Below, piece by piece: positions 54,688 through 63,884 of a stretch of 64,000 nucleotides of DNA (position 1 is its first letter; each line of letters starts with the position of its first letter). This stretch comes from Sinorhizobium terangae (lineage in GTDB: Bacteria > Pseudomonadota > Alphaproteobacteria > Rhizobiales > Rhizobiaceae): the NCBI RefSeq assembly GCF_029714365.1, contig NZ_CP121659.1, forward strand, positions 1,612,001 to 1,676,000, written 5' to 3'. A model generated the notes under the pieces. It had not been told where the DNA came from and ran no database searches. It worked only from the letters and a program-made list of their open reading frames with translations. The position numbers and the translations under genes are program-made.

Positions 54688-56586
54688 TTATCCCTCGGCG
54701 CGGCGTGCGCTTCGCGTCGCATCCAATGCCCGGTTCACATACATGTCGCGGTCATAGACATCGTTGAAATATTCAACGGTACCGGTCTTGTTCGGCCAAG
54801 CGGTAAAATAGGACACGTAGACGGGCACCTTCTGCGGCACCTGCAAGGCCTTGTTGTGGCCACTCGCAATTTCCTTGCCGACGTCGTCGATGCTCTTACC
54901 GAGAACCGCCGCGGCCATGCGGCGCGGATCGGCGAGGCGCACGCAGCCGTGACTGAGCGCCCGCTGGTCACGCTTGAAGAAGCTCTTCGACGGCGTGTCA
55001 TGCATGTAGATCGCGTGGGCGTTCGGGAAGAGGATCTTCAGTTCGCCAAGGGCGTTGTCGCTGCTCGGCGGCTGGCGCACTGCTACCGAGGTGGTGGATC
55101 CGTACCAGTTCACCGCGGACGACGGCACGACGCGGCCACCGACTTCGACCTGATAACCCATTCGATCGAGATAGCCGGGATCGCTCCTGAGCTTCGGCAG
55201 CATTTCGTTGACGATGATCGACTGCGGCACCCCCCAGTAGGGGTTGACCTCGACCGTCTGGATCTCATCCTGGAAGAAATAGGTCTGGTTCGTCTTCGAG
55301 CCGACAACGACGCGCATGGAGAACTGCTCCGTGCCCTGGTCGGTGTAGGAGGCCGTGAATGCGGGCTGGTTGATGAAGACGTAGCGGCTGCCCAATCCGT
55401 CGGGGAGCCAGCGCGCCTGCTCCATCGCGATTTCAATCTTGTTGATTTTGCTGTCGGTCGTCTCGCCACCCGTCAGCACACGGATCGAGGCCTGGCCGAC
55501 GACGCCATCCGCTTTCAGGCCACGTTCCTTCTGGAAGGCCTCGACGACGGAAACCAACTCGGGCGTGTAGTCGGGCGTTCCCTGATAGCTCGCGAGCACG
55601 ACGGCGTGTTCGGCCTTCAGCGATTCGGACGCCTTGAGCTTGATGCCGGCGATGACATTGGCGAGTTCCGGGTTGCTCTGGCCGGGCTTCAGCAGCGTAC
55701 CCGGAGCGATTTCCACCCGCGGGGTCGCATCCGTCAGCGCGCGCAGGCGTTCCAATTCCGCCTTCAGGGCCAGAAATTGCGGGCTTTTGGGATTCTGGCT
55801 TTCAATCAGCGCCGCGGCGTCGTCGCTTCCTGCCAACTTGTCGAGGAATGCGAAGAGATCGACGCTCTTGCGCTTGAAGTCGTGATAACCGGAGATCTTG
55901 TTCGGATCGATGCGGCCGCGCACCGTATCCTGAACATAGGTCAGCGTTGCAACCGACATCGCCAGTTCGAACTGCACGAGTTCCTTTTCGCGGGCGATCA
56001 TGTCGCCTCGATCGAAGGTGTCGGATGGCACGTCAACCGCGTAGTCCTGCGGGTCGAGGCCGACCTTCGCAGCCTGTGCGAGCACCGCAAGGGCCGACTT
56101 GGCGCGCGTGTTGACGCCGGTGCCATCGATCCACACGAAGTCTGTCCGGCCGCCATAGTAGTTCTCGACCGCCTTTGCGACGGCGTCCGTAGCGCGGACG
56201 TTGATCTCGGGGAGAAACTGCCGCGCGTCCGAAAGCGGCGGGCGCAGCATCGGCGGCAGGGCACCATTTTGCACCGAACCGGTCACGACGGGATCGAGCA
56301 ACCGGTCCGTGGCGATCCGGCGCAGCGGCTCGGCCTTATAGGTATAGTACCGTGGTCCGGTGACGCGCGGCGGCTTTGCAGCCATTCTCGGATCGATCTG
56401 CTGCGGCACGATCATGCCGACACCTGGCAGCGGCCGGGCAGGCTGGGCGTGCTCCGGCGACGTTCGCTTCTTGCCGCCCCGAATGAAGTCCATAAGGGTG
56501 AGCGCCGATGCCGGCCTTACATCCATGGTTGCAATCGCACACCCACACATGAGCGCCACAATCGCTGCCGACTTGATAATTCTCAT
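54688..56586 (-). CDS. L,D-transpeptidase (YcbB/LdtD type)
   Basis: A 632-residue secreted peptidoglycan crosslinker. After a signal peptide (IIKSAAIVALMCGCAIA) and a Pro-rich linker comes a long scaffold domain, then a peptidoglycan-binding segment (VVEAFQKERGLKADGVVGQA). Last is the YkuD catalytic domain with HAIYMHDTPSK and SHGCVRL, catalytic C near residue 548. The long form resembles E. coli YcbB. Polar-growing rhizobia rely heavily on 3-3 crosslinks, so it may work at the same pole as RgsE. ATG 56586 is chosen; about 95 upstream codons are rejected for lacking a signal. Confidence 0.92.
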   Translation of the reverse strand: MRIIKSAAIVALMCGCAIATMDVRPASALTLMDFIRGGKKRTSPEHAQPARPLPGVGMIVPQQIDPRMAAKPPRVTGPRYYTYKAEPLRRIATDRLLDPVVTGSVQNGALPPMLRPPLSDARQFLPEINVRATDAVAKAVENYYGGRTDFVWIDGTGVNTRAKSALAVLAQAAKVGLDPQDYAVDVPSDTFDRGDMIAREKELVQFELAMSVATLTYVQDTVRGRIDPNKISGYHDFKRKSVDLFAFLDKLAGSDDAAALIESQNPKSPQFLALKAELERLRALTDATPRVEIAPGTLLKPGQSNPELANVIAGIKLKASESLKAEHAVVLASYQGTPDYTPELVSVVEAFQKERGLKADGVVGQASIRVLTGGETTDSKINKIEIAMEQARWLPDGLGSRYVFINQPAFTASYTDQGTEQFSMRVVVGSKTNQTYFFQDEIQTVEVNPYWGVPQSIIVNEMLPKLRSDPGYLDRMGYQVEVGGRVVPSSAVNWYGSTTSVAVRQPPSSDNALGELKILFPNAHAIYMHDTPSKSFFKRDQRALSHGCVRLADPRRMAAAVLGKSIDDVGKEIASGHNKALQVPQKVPVYVSYFTAWPNKTGTVEYFNDVYDRDMYVNRALDATRSARRAEG

Positions 56587-57094
56587 TAGAACAAAGATCC
56601 CCGTATTGCGTTGTCGCCGAATTCGGCCGGTGCCAGATTCTCGCCACGCCCTCGTGCTCCACGACTTATAGAAAAGGATGGTGAATGAAAAGGAAACGGC
56701 CCGCCTTCCCTCGGCCGAAACCTGTCTCAGAACACCCAGTTGAAGGCCGCGTGAAGCGCCATAAAAATTTGATTCGTATTCACTTTGCGCCGGTTGCGCC
56801 TGCATCGGTGCTTCCCCGGTTACAATTCGCCGTGCATGAGGAAAACGCGCAATGTGACGGAAAGGCCACAACTCGCGACCGCGAATAGCCCGGATCAGCC
56901 GCGGCGGGCGCTAAAGCAGTTCGATTGCCGCGCTGCAATAATTCAAACGATTGTAGGCGGAGCCATGCCTTTGCCGCCCCTTTACAAGCTTGTATGACCG
57001 GGGCAGAGAGATGCCGGCACCGGGGCGTAGCGACCGGCTGAGACAGGGTTTCTCGCCTCGGCTTCATGAACCGCAGACGAAAGCAGGTATCACG
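56587..57094. other. Divergent region between the L,D-transpeptidase gene and fumC
   Basis: 508 bases with no supported gene. The middle (about 56740-56800) is AT-richer and may carry promoters. TACAAGCTTGTA (56983-56994) is a perfect 12-bp palindrome about 100 bases before fumC, which could be an operator or chance. Frames open on both strands are Arg-rich and look spurious. Confidence 0.4.
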
Positions 57095-58486
57095 ATGACA
57101 TCGACCCGCACCGAAACAGACACGTTCGGCCCCATCGAAGTGGCTAGCGACCGCTATTGGGGCGCCCAGGCGCAGCGTTCGCTTGGGAACTTCAAAATCG
57201 GCTGGGAAAAGCAGCCGGTCGCGATCGTCAGGGCCCTAGGCATCGTCAAGCAGGCAGCGGCGCGCGCCAACATGGCACTTGGTCGCCTCGACCCCGCGAT
57301 TGGCGATTCAATCGTCAAGGCGGCGCAAGAGGTCATCGACGGCAAGCTCAATGATCACTTCCCGCTCGTCGTCTGGCAAACCGGTTCCGGCACGCAGTCA
57401 AACATGAACGCCAACGAGGTCATTTCCAACCGGGCGATCGAACTGCTCGGCGGCGTCATGGGCTCGAAGAAGCCCGTTCATCCGAACGATCACGTGAACA
57501 TGAGCCAGTCGTCCAACGACACTTATCCGACGGCCATGCACATCGCCTGCGCCGAGCGCGTCATCCACGACCTGCTGCCGGCGCTGAAGCATCTGCACAA
57601 GGCGCTCGAAGATAAGGTGAAGGCCTTCGACCACATCATCAAGATCGGCCGCACCCACACGCAGGACGCGACGCCGCTGACGCTCGGCCAGGAATTTTCC
57701 GGCTATGCCGCGCAGGTCGCGTCCTCGATCAAGCGCATCGAGATGACCCTGCCCGGCCTTTGCGAACTCGCCCAGGGCGGCACGGCCGTCGGCACGGGTC
57801 TCAACGCGCCGATCGGTTTCGCCGAGAAGGTTGCCGAAGAGATCGCCGCGATCACCGGCATCGCCTTCACCTCGGCGCCGAACAAGTTCGAGGCACTCGC
57901 AGCTCACGATTCCATGGTCTTCAGCCATGGTGCGATCAACGCCACCGCAGCCGCGCTCTTCAAGATCGCAAACGACATCCGCTTCCTCGGCTCCGGACCG
58001 CGCTCCGGCCTCGGCGAACTGGCGCTGCCGGAAAACGAGCCGGGCTCGTCGATCATGCCCGGCAAGGTCAATCCGACCCAGTGCGAGGCACTCACTCAGG
58101 TCTGCGTCCAGGTGTTCGGCAACCACGCGGCCCTCACCTTCGCCGGCAGCCAGGGCCATTTCGAACTCAACGTCTACAATCCGCTGATGGCCTATAACTT
58201 CCTTCAGTCGGTACAGCTTCTCGCCGATGCGGCCGTTTCGTTCACCGACAATTGCGTCGTCGGCATTGAGGCGCGCGAGGACAATATCAAGGCGGCACTC
58301 GACCGCTCGCTGATGCTCGTCACAGCGCTGGCGCCGAAGATCGGCTACGACAATGCCGCCAAGATCGCCAAGACCGCACACAAGAACGGCACGACGCTGC
58401 GCGAAGAAGCCGTCGGCGGCGGCTATGTGACCAACGAAGAGTTCGACGCAATCGTCCGCCCGGAAACGATGATCAGCCCCGCCTGA
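57095..58486 (+). CDS. fumC: Class II fumarase
   Basis: A 463-residue iron-free fumarase that hydrates fumarate to malate in the TCA cycle. Signature [16 protein letters not shown] contains the catalytic serine loop; [13 protein letters not shown] and [15 protein letters not shown] are further active-site regions. ATG 57095 ([16 protein letters not shown]) has AGCAGGT ahead; the frame reaches 56990 but that extension has no homology. Its product malate is the substrate of the malic enzyme encoded 23 kb away. A GC-rich hairpin without a T-run follows. Confidence 0.96.
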   Translation: MTSTRTETDTFGPIEVASDRYWGAQAQRSLGNFKIGWEKQPVAIVRALGIVKQAAARANMALGRLDPAIGDSIVKAAQEVIDGKLNDHFPLVVWQTGSGTQSNMNANEVISNRAIELLGGVMGSKKPVHPNDHVNMSQSSNDTYPTAMHIACAERVIHDLLPALKHLHKALEDKVKAFDHIIKIGRTHTQDATPLTLGQEFSGYAAQVASSIKRIEMTLPGLCELAQGGTAVGTGLNAPIGFAEKVAEEIAAITGIAFTSAPNKFEALAAHDSMVFSHGAINATAAALFKIANDIRFLGSGPRSGLGELALPENEPGSSIMPGKVNPTQCEALTQVCVQVFGNHAALTFAGSQGHFELNVYNPLMAYNFLQSVQLLADAAVSFTDNCVVGIEAREDNIKAALDRSLMLVTALAPKIGYDNAAKIAKTAHKNGTTLREEAVGGGYVTNEEFDAIVRPETMISPA

Positions 58487-58498
58487 CCGATCTCGATT

Positions 58499-58526
58499 GC
58501 CGCGGCGCGCTCACCGGCGCCGCGGC
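58499..58526 (+). terminator. GC-rich hairpin after fumC
   Basis: GCCGCGGCGC (58499-58508) and GCGCCGCGGC (58517-58526) pair perfectly around an 8-base loop, 12 bases after the fumC stop. No T-run follows, so it may protect the 3' end rather than terminate. Confidence 0.5.
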
Positions 58527-58565
58527 GACACCCGCCGCCGTCATCATACGCGGCGCTACCGCATG

Positions 58566-58608
58566 TTTGCTTAAAATCAAAGTATTACAGCGCCCTTTGC
58601 GCGCCCGA
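58566..58608 (+). repeat. Dispersed intergenic repeat, copy 4 (right half only)
   Basis: TTGCTTAAAATCAAAGTATT followed by ACAGCGCCCTTTGCGCGCC keeps the right-hand half of the family. Compared with copies 2 and 3, the left palindrome is reduced to CTTAAAATC. It lies in the 265-base gap between fumC and the diguanylate cyclase gene, which otherwise shows only an AT-rich promoter-like stretch (58670-58735). Confidence 0.55.
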
Positions 58609-58751
58609 CAAGACGCATCGTGCCGTAGGCGCATCAACCCCAAATTGGTCGAATTGTACCGATCCGCTCAAGCAATCATTAAGACTTCACAAATCATTTC
58701 TCCCTAAAAATCACCAGACTTTAGCAATGAATAAATAAAGGAGGTTTGCAT

Positions 58752-59822
58752 ATGCAAACGGCAACCTCGAATAAGGCGCCCGCGCCGGATATCGCCGCGC
58801 AGATCACCCACGCCATGCGGATGATGGGAGTGGCGCCAATACCGCGCAACTACGAACTTTATTACGAAGCCTACCTCGGCTCGAACCAGCAATTGTCCAA
58901 GGAGCTTGCGGCGCTTGGCAGCCGGGCGACACAGGAAGAGCTCGACGCGATCGGCGCACAATATTTCAGCCACATTCACCATCCGCATGGCATCGAGCGG
59001 GCACACAACACGCTTGCTGCCAAACTGAGCGAGCTCGTCAACCTCTTGAAAGACGAGCAATACGCCCTCGAGAACTACAACAAGGTTCTCGACGAAGCCT
59101 ATCTCAACATGACCAGCAAGAGCGCTGCGAGCGCGGACATTCTGCGCCACGCCATCGGGATCCTGACGGAAGCGACGGTGGACACCATGAACCAAGGCAA
59201 GGAGCGCGTTCAGACCGTCGTCCAGAAATCCGCTGAAATGGAGATCATTCGACAGGAACTCGACGAATACAAGCGCATCGCCAACACCGATTCATTGACG
59301 CGCCTCGCCAACCGGCGAGCTTTCGACGACGCCCTGGCCAGCGTGTACAACAGCGAACATCTGCGCAACTTCACAGGCCTGCTCGTCGCCGATATCGATC
59401 ATTTCAAGAAGGTCAACGACACGTTCGGTCATCCGGTCGGCGACAAGATCCTTGCGACCGTCGCCAGTGTCATCCGCGCCAACTTGCGCCGGGATGCTTT
59501 TGTGGCGCGCACGGGCGGCGAGGAATTCGCCGTCATTCTCCACGGCATCACCCAGGAAGAATGCCTGCAGACGGCTGACCGGATCCGCACCGTCCTTGCC
59601 GGCACGCCCTTCAAGAACTCCAAGACGGGCGTCAATTACGGCCCGATCACCCTCTCCGTCGGCGTCTGCATGGCGACCGAGGCGGAAGATCCGGTCGATC
59701 TCTATAACAAGGCCGATGTTGCCCTCTATTCCGCCAAGAATGCCGGGCGAAACCGGACAGTCCTCTTCGAGGAGGGAATGCGCAAGGATTCCGGCCGCAA
59801 CTGGTTGATCTATCGCCGGTAG
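58752..59822 (+). CDS. Diguanylate cyclase (GGDEF)
   Basis: A 356-residue soluble protein. Residues 1-185 are helical with no named domain (MRMMGVAPIPRNYELYYEAY is a recurring rhizobial opening), ending in a coiled-coil linker. Then a GGDEF domain: DSLTRLANRRAF, DIDHFKKVNDTFGH and the active GGEEF. It should make cyclic di-GMP. The usual inhibitory I-site R-x-x-D reads R-R-D-A here, with Ala at the Asp position, so product feedback may be weak. ATG 58752 has a perfect AAGGAGG 7 bases ahead. Confidence 0.92.
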   Translation: MQTATSNKAPAPDIAAQITHAMRMMGVAPIPRNYELYYEAYLGSNQQLSKELAALGSRATQEELDAIGAQYFSHIHHPHGIERAHNTLAAKLSELVNLLKDEQYALENYNKVLDEAYLNMTSKSAASADILRHAIGILTEATVDTMNQGKERVQTVVQKSAEMEIIRQELDEYKRIANTDSLTRLANRRAFDDALASVYNSEHLRNFTGLLVADIDHFKKVNDTFGHPVGDKILATVASVIRANLRRDAFVARTGGEEFAVILHGITQEECLQTADRIRTVLAGTPFKNSKTGVNYGPITLSVGVCMATEAEDPVDLYNKADVALYSAKNAGRNRTVLFEEGMRKDSGRNWLIYRR

Positions 59823-59860
59823 CCCACCCCGGTATCCGCCGCCAGAAGGATCGGCCGCGC

Positions 59861-60469
59861 CTACCACATCGTTTTGGCGGCGCGCCCCGGCCATTCCCGG
59901 TCGTATGTCTCATTGTCGAAATCCGCCTTTGCGGCTTTCAGCAGCGTGCCAGGTGTCGGCAACGACGCCGGATCGACAAAGCGATCCGAATTCCAAAGCT
60001 GAGAACGGATGAGCGCCCGCGCGCATTGGAAATAAACCTCTCCGATCGTGATCACGATAACGCTGCGCGGATGCTTGCCGTCGACCTCGAAGGAGCCGGT
60101 GAGTTCCGGATCGACGCTGACGACCGCCGTTCCGTTGATGCGCATTGCCGTATTCGACGCGGGAACGAGGAACATCAGCGCCACCCGCGGATCGCGGACA
60201 ATGTTGAGAAGCGAATCGACGCGATTGTTCCCGCGCCAGTCGGGCATCAGCACGGTCTTGTCGTCTGCGACGCGGACGACGCTCTGATCGTCGCCACGCG
60301 GAGAGCAATCGAGCCCCTCGGGCCCGACCGTCGCAAGCGCGGCAAAGGGCGAGGCCTCGATCATATGCCGATACTCCGTCGTCAGCGCCTTCGTCACTTT
60401 GACGACCGAGGCCTCGCTCGTCTCGCCGTAAAGTGCCTTCAGTTCCTCGACCGTACGGATGACTGTCAT
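59861..60469 (-). CDS. Pyridoxamine-phosphate-oxidase-like flavoprotein
   Basis: A 202-residue split-barrel protein of the FMN-dependent PPOX family: ALATVGPEGLDCSPRGD and LMPDWRGNNRVDSLLNIVRD are the FMN-contact regions, and PRVALMFLVPAS the following strand. The C-terminal WNSDRFVDPASLPTPGTLL matches the MSMEG_1061-type subgroup. True PdxH activity is unlikely; function unknown. ATG 60469 is used, with an upstream 13-codon extension rejected. Same strand as the alpha/beta hydrolase gene 67 bases upstream. Confidence 0.85.
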   Translation of the reverse strand: MTVIRTVEELKALYGETSEASVVKVTKALTTEYRHMIEASPFAALATVGPEGLDCSPRGDDQSVVRVADDKTVLMPDWRGNNRVDSLLNIVRDPRVALMFLVPASNTAMRINGTAVVSVDPELTGSFEVDGKHPRSVIVITIGEVYFQCARALIRSQLWNSDRFVDPASLPTPGTLLKAAKADFDNETYDREWPGRAAKTMW

Positions 60470-60536
60470 TCGATCCTCTGTGACGCCTGCCCTTGCATGC
60501 GCTTTCAACGGATAGCATGACGTCTTGATGACAGTA

Positions 60537-61454
60537 TCAGGCGATTCTTCTCAAGTGAGTAGTTTTCTCGGCTTCGCCGAGGAAGGCCTTGATCCGGTCG
60601 ATGACCGGTTCGGCGGAAACGATGCGGCGATGGCCGAAACCGTTCGCCCAGGACAACTCGACGTTCGGTCCGGCCGCGCCGTAACGACGGGCGTGGCCGG
60701 CGGAAACCTCCTTGTCGTCCTCTGCATGGATAACGAGCACCGGCTTCCTGAGCATCCCCAGTATACGGGCCGCGTCAAAGTCTTCGACCCGACGGCCGGA
60801 AAGGCGTTTTACCATGCCTTCGAAGGCGGTCTGGGTTGCCGGCGCGAGCGCCATCATCTTGCCGAAACCCTTGAAGAGCCAGGTCATTTCGCTCGGCGCG
60901 CCGATCAGGACCAGTTTTCCCGTCACCCGCGCCGGCACGTCGCAGACGACGGCGCCTGCCGCACACGCAAGGGCCGCGCCACCGAAGGAATGGCCGATCC
61001 CGACGTCGAATCCATCGAAATGGCGCCAGGCCGCATCGATTGCCCTCACCGCCTGCGGCATCGTCAGCGACCGTCCCGGCGAAGCGCCGTGCCCCGGCCA
61101 ATCGAGCGCAACGACTTCCGCACCGGCGGCAAGCAGGCCATCGATCAAGGTCGCGAGATAGGCGCTGCGCGATCCCCAGCCGTGGGCGAGCAGGATACGG
61201 GGGCCCTCGGCACTCTGGCGCCGCGCGAAATGATGCGCGACAAACCAGCCACCGGCGAACGACAGCGTGACTTTTCGCGAGCGTTCCATGGTCGGCGCGG
61301 CCGCCTTCAGCAAGGCTGCTTCCTTGGCGCTGTTCGGCTTGCGGCTCGGTGTGAGACAGAAGATCCTGAAGGCGAGCCTGCCGGCGGCCTCGGCGGAGAC
61401 GGCGGCTACGGCCTTCAGCGCGAGACGGACGACCTTGACCGCAAGGGATGCCAT
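60537..61454 (-). CDS. Alpha/beta hydrolase
   Basis: A 305-residue protein with the alpha/beta-hydrolase fold: oxyanion region LLAHGWGSRS, nucleophile elbow IGHSFGGAAL, acid in VIHAEDDKEV and histidine in NGFGHRRI. The hydrophobic N-terminus (VKVVRLALKAVAAVSAEAAG) could be a membrane anchor. Substrate unknown. It diverges from a MarR-type gene, with two operator-like dyads in the 47 bases between the starts, so MarR most likely controls it. Confidence 0.88.
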   Translation of the reverse strand: MASLAVKVVRLALKAVAAVSAEAAGRLAFRIFCLTPSRKPNSAKEAALLKAAAPTMERSRKVTLSFAGGWFVAHHFARRQSAEGPRILLAHGWGSRSAYLATLIDGLLAAGAEVVALDWPGHGASPGRSLTMPQAVRAIDAAWRHFDGFDVGIGHSFGGAALACAAGAVVCDVPARVTGKLVLIGAPSEMTWLFKGFGKMMALAPATQTAFEGMVKRLSGRRVEDFDAARILGMLRKPVLVIHAEDDKEVSAGHARRYGAAGPNVELSWANGFGHRRIVSAEPVIDRIKAFLGEAEKTTHLRRIA

Positions 61455-61509
61455 AGTGAAACTCTCTTGAAATGTTCAACTATGAACATCATTGTACAAC
61501 GATGAACAA
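61455..61509. promoter_or_regulatory. Paired MarR-type operators between the hydrolase and marR genes
   Basis: ATGTTCA-ACTA-TGAACAT (61472-61489) is a perfect 18-bp dyad. TTGTACA-ACGA-TGAACAA (61492-61509) is a second copy with one mismatch. Their centres are 20 bp apart, two helical turns, so two dimers could bind on one face. They cover the divergent promoter space and the MarR start codon. Confidence 0.65.
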
Positions 61510-61981
61510 AAAGCAAGTGACAACAAAACATCATCACTTTCCCTGGGATCATCCGCGTTTTCGAAGCTGGATCGCGGTGGCTCGCGCCTGCCAATTGATG
61601 CAGCAGACTTTGACACGGGAGCTCGCCGATCTCGACATCAAGCCGCCGCATCTCGATATCCTGATCAATCTCTATCGCTTCGACGGCATCACACAGCAGG
61701 AACTCGCCCGCAAATTGCTCGTCGGACGCTCCAACATGAGCATGCTGTTGCCGCAACTCGAGAAGCGCGGCCTGATAGAGCGACGCGGAGACGAGCGCGA
61801 CAAGCGCGTCCTGCGGCTCTCGTTGACGCCGGCCGGCCGCACGCTCAGCGAGGAGGCAATGGAGATCCAGACGGCGCTAATCGAGAGGTCGTTGACGGGC
61901 TCGCCGATAGAGGACTGCATGACGGTTGCGCAGTCGATGGAGCGGATCATCGCCATCCTGCTGAAGGAAGACAGCGATTGA
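61502..61981 (+). CDS. MarR-family transcriptional regulator
   Basis: A 159-residue MarR protein: DIKPPHLDILINLYRFDGIT then QQELARKLLVGRSNMSMLLP is the winged helix-turn-helix, and ERRGDERDKRVLRLSLTPAG the wing. The frame also has an ATG at 61472, but that lies inside the first operator dyad, so I take ATG 61502. Neither start has a Shine-Dalgarno, which hints at a leaderless mRNA. It probably represses itself and the divergent hydrolase gene. Ligand unknown; the HHH near the N-terminus is unusual. Confidence 0.87.
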   Translation: MNKKQVTTKHHHFPWDHPRFRSWIAVARACQLMQQTLTRELADLDIKPPHLDILINLYRFDGITQQELARKLLVGRSNMSMLLPQLEKRGLIERRGDERDKRVLRLSLTPAGRTLSEEAMEIQTALIERSLTGSPIEDCMTVAQSMERIIAILLKEDSD

Positions 61982-62096
61982 GAACGCGGCCATGCAGCGC
62001 CACGCTTCCAATCAGACGTTCAACGGACGCTGTAGCCCTTTGAATTTGTGCCTGTTTGGTCCTGAAGCCGGGCCGACTTAGGGAAACACCCTACGG

Positions 62097-62471
62097 TCAG
62101 CGCGGCTTTTCCGACTTGTCGCGCGACATGCCCTTTTCGGCTAGTTCCTGCTCATAGCCAGCGAAGAGTTCCGCGCCCTTTTCTCCCAGTTCGCGCAGGT
62201 AGGTCCAGGTGAAGATGCCAGTGTCATGAAAATCATCGAAGCCGATGCGCACGGCGTAGTTGCCGGTCGGCTGCATCGAAATGATCTGGACATTGCGCTT
62301 GCCGGGCACGGTCACCCGCTGGCCCGGCCCGTGCCCCTGCACCTCGGCCGAAGGTGAAAGCACGCGCAGCAGTTCGGCGGACAGGTCGTAGGAGGCGCCA
62401 TCGTCGAAAGTGACGGTGAGGCGGTGACGGTCTTTCGAAACACGCAACTCAGTCGGCCAGAATTCACTCAT
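62097..62471 (-). CDS. DUF971 (GBBH-like) protein
   Basis: A 124-residue protein made of one DUF971 domain: FWPTELRVSKDRHRLTVTFD, then ELLRVLSPSAEVQG and the closing DFHDTGIFTWTYLRELG. The domain also forms the N-terminus of gamma-butyrobetaine hydroxylases and occurs alone near Fe-S and molybdopterin genes. Here it diverges from moaA, which fits such a link. It lacks the zinc cysteines seen in the hydroxylases. ATG 62471 is favoured over a GTG three codons upstream. Confidence 0.85.
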   Translation of the reverse strand: MSEFWPTELRVSKDRHRLTVTFDDGASYDLSAELLRVLSPSAEVQGHGPGQRVTVPGKRNVQIISMQPTGNYAVRIGFDDFHDTGIFTWTYLRELGEKGAELFAGYEQELAEKGMSRDKSEKPR

Positions 62472-62759
62472 GATACTCACTCCGCATTCATCCCCCGAGC
62501 ACTACCCCAGTTCATGCCGAAGGCCTATTAAATTCGTCGGCCAGAGCAGATGTTCGCCTCTGAATGATTAGGAAGACAGGCTGAAAAAGCCGAAACATTT
62601 TCAAATTTTAAAGCCCTGTTCGGAGGTAAATGCACGTTATCGATCGGATTCAGCCCGCTTGAACTCCGATCGACCGCGGCCTTCACCGAAATTTGCGACA
62701 GTATGCGCCTTGACGCGGGGGTTTTTGCCCACGACATTGAAAGCACCGGGAGAAAAGCC

Positions 62760-63809
62760 TTGAATAATGCAGCGATAGACAGAACCGGCGCACAGCCGCT
62801 CGACAGTTCCGCAACGCCCATGATCGACCCTTTCGGTCGGACGATCACCTATCTGCGCGTGTCAGTCACCGACCGCTGTGATTTCCGCTGCACCTACTGC
62901 ATGGCGGAGCACATGACCTTCCTGCCGAAGAAGGACCTGTTGACGCTCGAGGAGTTGCACCGGCTCTGTTCCGCCTTCATCGCCAAGGGCGTGCGCAAAC
63001 TCAGGCTCACCGGCGGCGAGCCGTTGGTGCGCAAGAACATCATGTTCCTCGTTCGCGAACTCGGCAGGGAGATCGAGGCTGGTCGCCTGGACGAGCTGAC
63101 GCTGACGACCAACGGCTCGCAGCTTTCGAAATTCGCGGCCGAACTTGCCGACTGTGGCGTGCGTCGGATCAACGTTTCTCTCGATACCCGCGATCACGAT
63201 AAATTCCGCCACATCACCCGATGGGGCGAGCTCTCGAAGGTCCTCGAGGGCATCGACGCGGCTCAGGCCGCCGGCCTCAAGGTGAAGATCAATACGGTCG
63301 CGCTCAAGGGCTTCAATGACGCCGAGATCCCCGAATTAATGCGTTGGGCGCACGGGCGCGGTATGGAACTGACGCTGATCGAGACGATGCCGATGGGTGA
63401 AGTGGACGAAGACCGGACCGACCACTACCTGCCGCTTTCCGAGATGCGTGAGCGTCTGGAAACCCAGTTCACGCTCAAGGATATTCCCTACCGCACCGGC
63501 GGCCCTGCACGCTATGTCGAGGTGGCGGAGACCGGCGGACGCCTCGGACTGATCACGCCGATGACCCACAATTTCTGCGAAAGCTGCAATCGCGTGCGTC
63601 TCACGTGCACCGGCACGCTCTATATGTGCCTCGGCCAGAACGATGCGGCTGATCTGCGCACGGCGCTGCGCTCGACGGACGACGATGCCTATCTCTCCCG
63701 CGTTATCGACGAGGCGATCTCCCACAAGCCGAAGGGCCACGACTTCATCATCGATCGCGAACACAACCGCCCGGCCGTCGCACGCCACATGAGCGTAACC
63801 GGCGGCTGA
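62760..63809 (+). CDS. moaA: GTP 3',8-cyclase MoaA
   Basis: A 349-residue radical-SAM enzyme that starts molybdopterin synthesis from GTP. C40, C44 and C47 (CDFRCTYC) bind the SAM [4Fe-4S] cluster; the C-terminal [14 protein letters not shown] holds the second cluster; [10 protein letters not shown] is the SAM-contacting motif. The chain ends in GG, as functional MoaA does. I chose TTG 62760 because GGGAGAAA lies just ahead; ATG 62820 (MIDPFGR) has no ribosome site, and the frame opens earlier still. No molybdopterin riboswitch was evident upstream. Confidence 0.93.
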   Translation: MNNAAIDRTGAQPLDSSATPMIDPFGRTITYLRVSVTDRCDFRCTYCMAEHMTFLPKKDLLTLEELHRLCSAFIAKGVRKLRLTGGEPLVRKNIMFLVRELGREIEAGRLDELTLTTNGSQLSKFAAELADCGVRRINVSLDTRDHDKFRHITRWGELSKVLEGIDAAQAAGLKVKINTVALKGFNDAEIPELMRWAHGRGMELTLIETMPMGEVDEDRTDHYLPLSEMRERLETQFTLKDIPYRTGGPARYVEVAETGGRLGLITPMTHNFCESCNRVRLTCTGTLYMCLGQNDAADLRTALRSTDDDAYLSRVIDEAISHKPKGHDFIIDREHNRPAVARHMSVTGG

Positions 63810-63834
63810 CGTTTCCCCGGACCCAGAAAAACCG

Positions 63835-63876
63835 GAAGGCTCCGCAGTCGTCGACGACCGCGGGGCCTTCTGCTTT
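63835..63876 (+). terminator. moaA terminator
   Basis: GAAGGCTCCGC (63835-63845) pairs with GCGGGGCCTTC (63860-63870), 11 pairs including one U-G, around a 14-base loop that can itself fold (GTCG/CGAC). The tail is TGCTTTC. It lies 26 bases after the moaA stop. Confidence 0.7.
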
Positions 63877-63884
63877 CAAATAGG

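Noticed and set aside
54628..56589. 653-codon plus-strand frame opposite the L,D-transpeptidase gene
   Set aside because: Overlaps a gene with signal peptide and SHGCVRL active site; the shadow has neither.
56983..56994. Perfect palindrome TACAAGCTTGTA upstream of fumC as an operator
   Set aside because: Short, single copy and about 100 bases from the start codon; chance is a fair explanation without conservation data.
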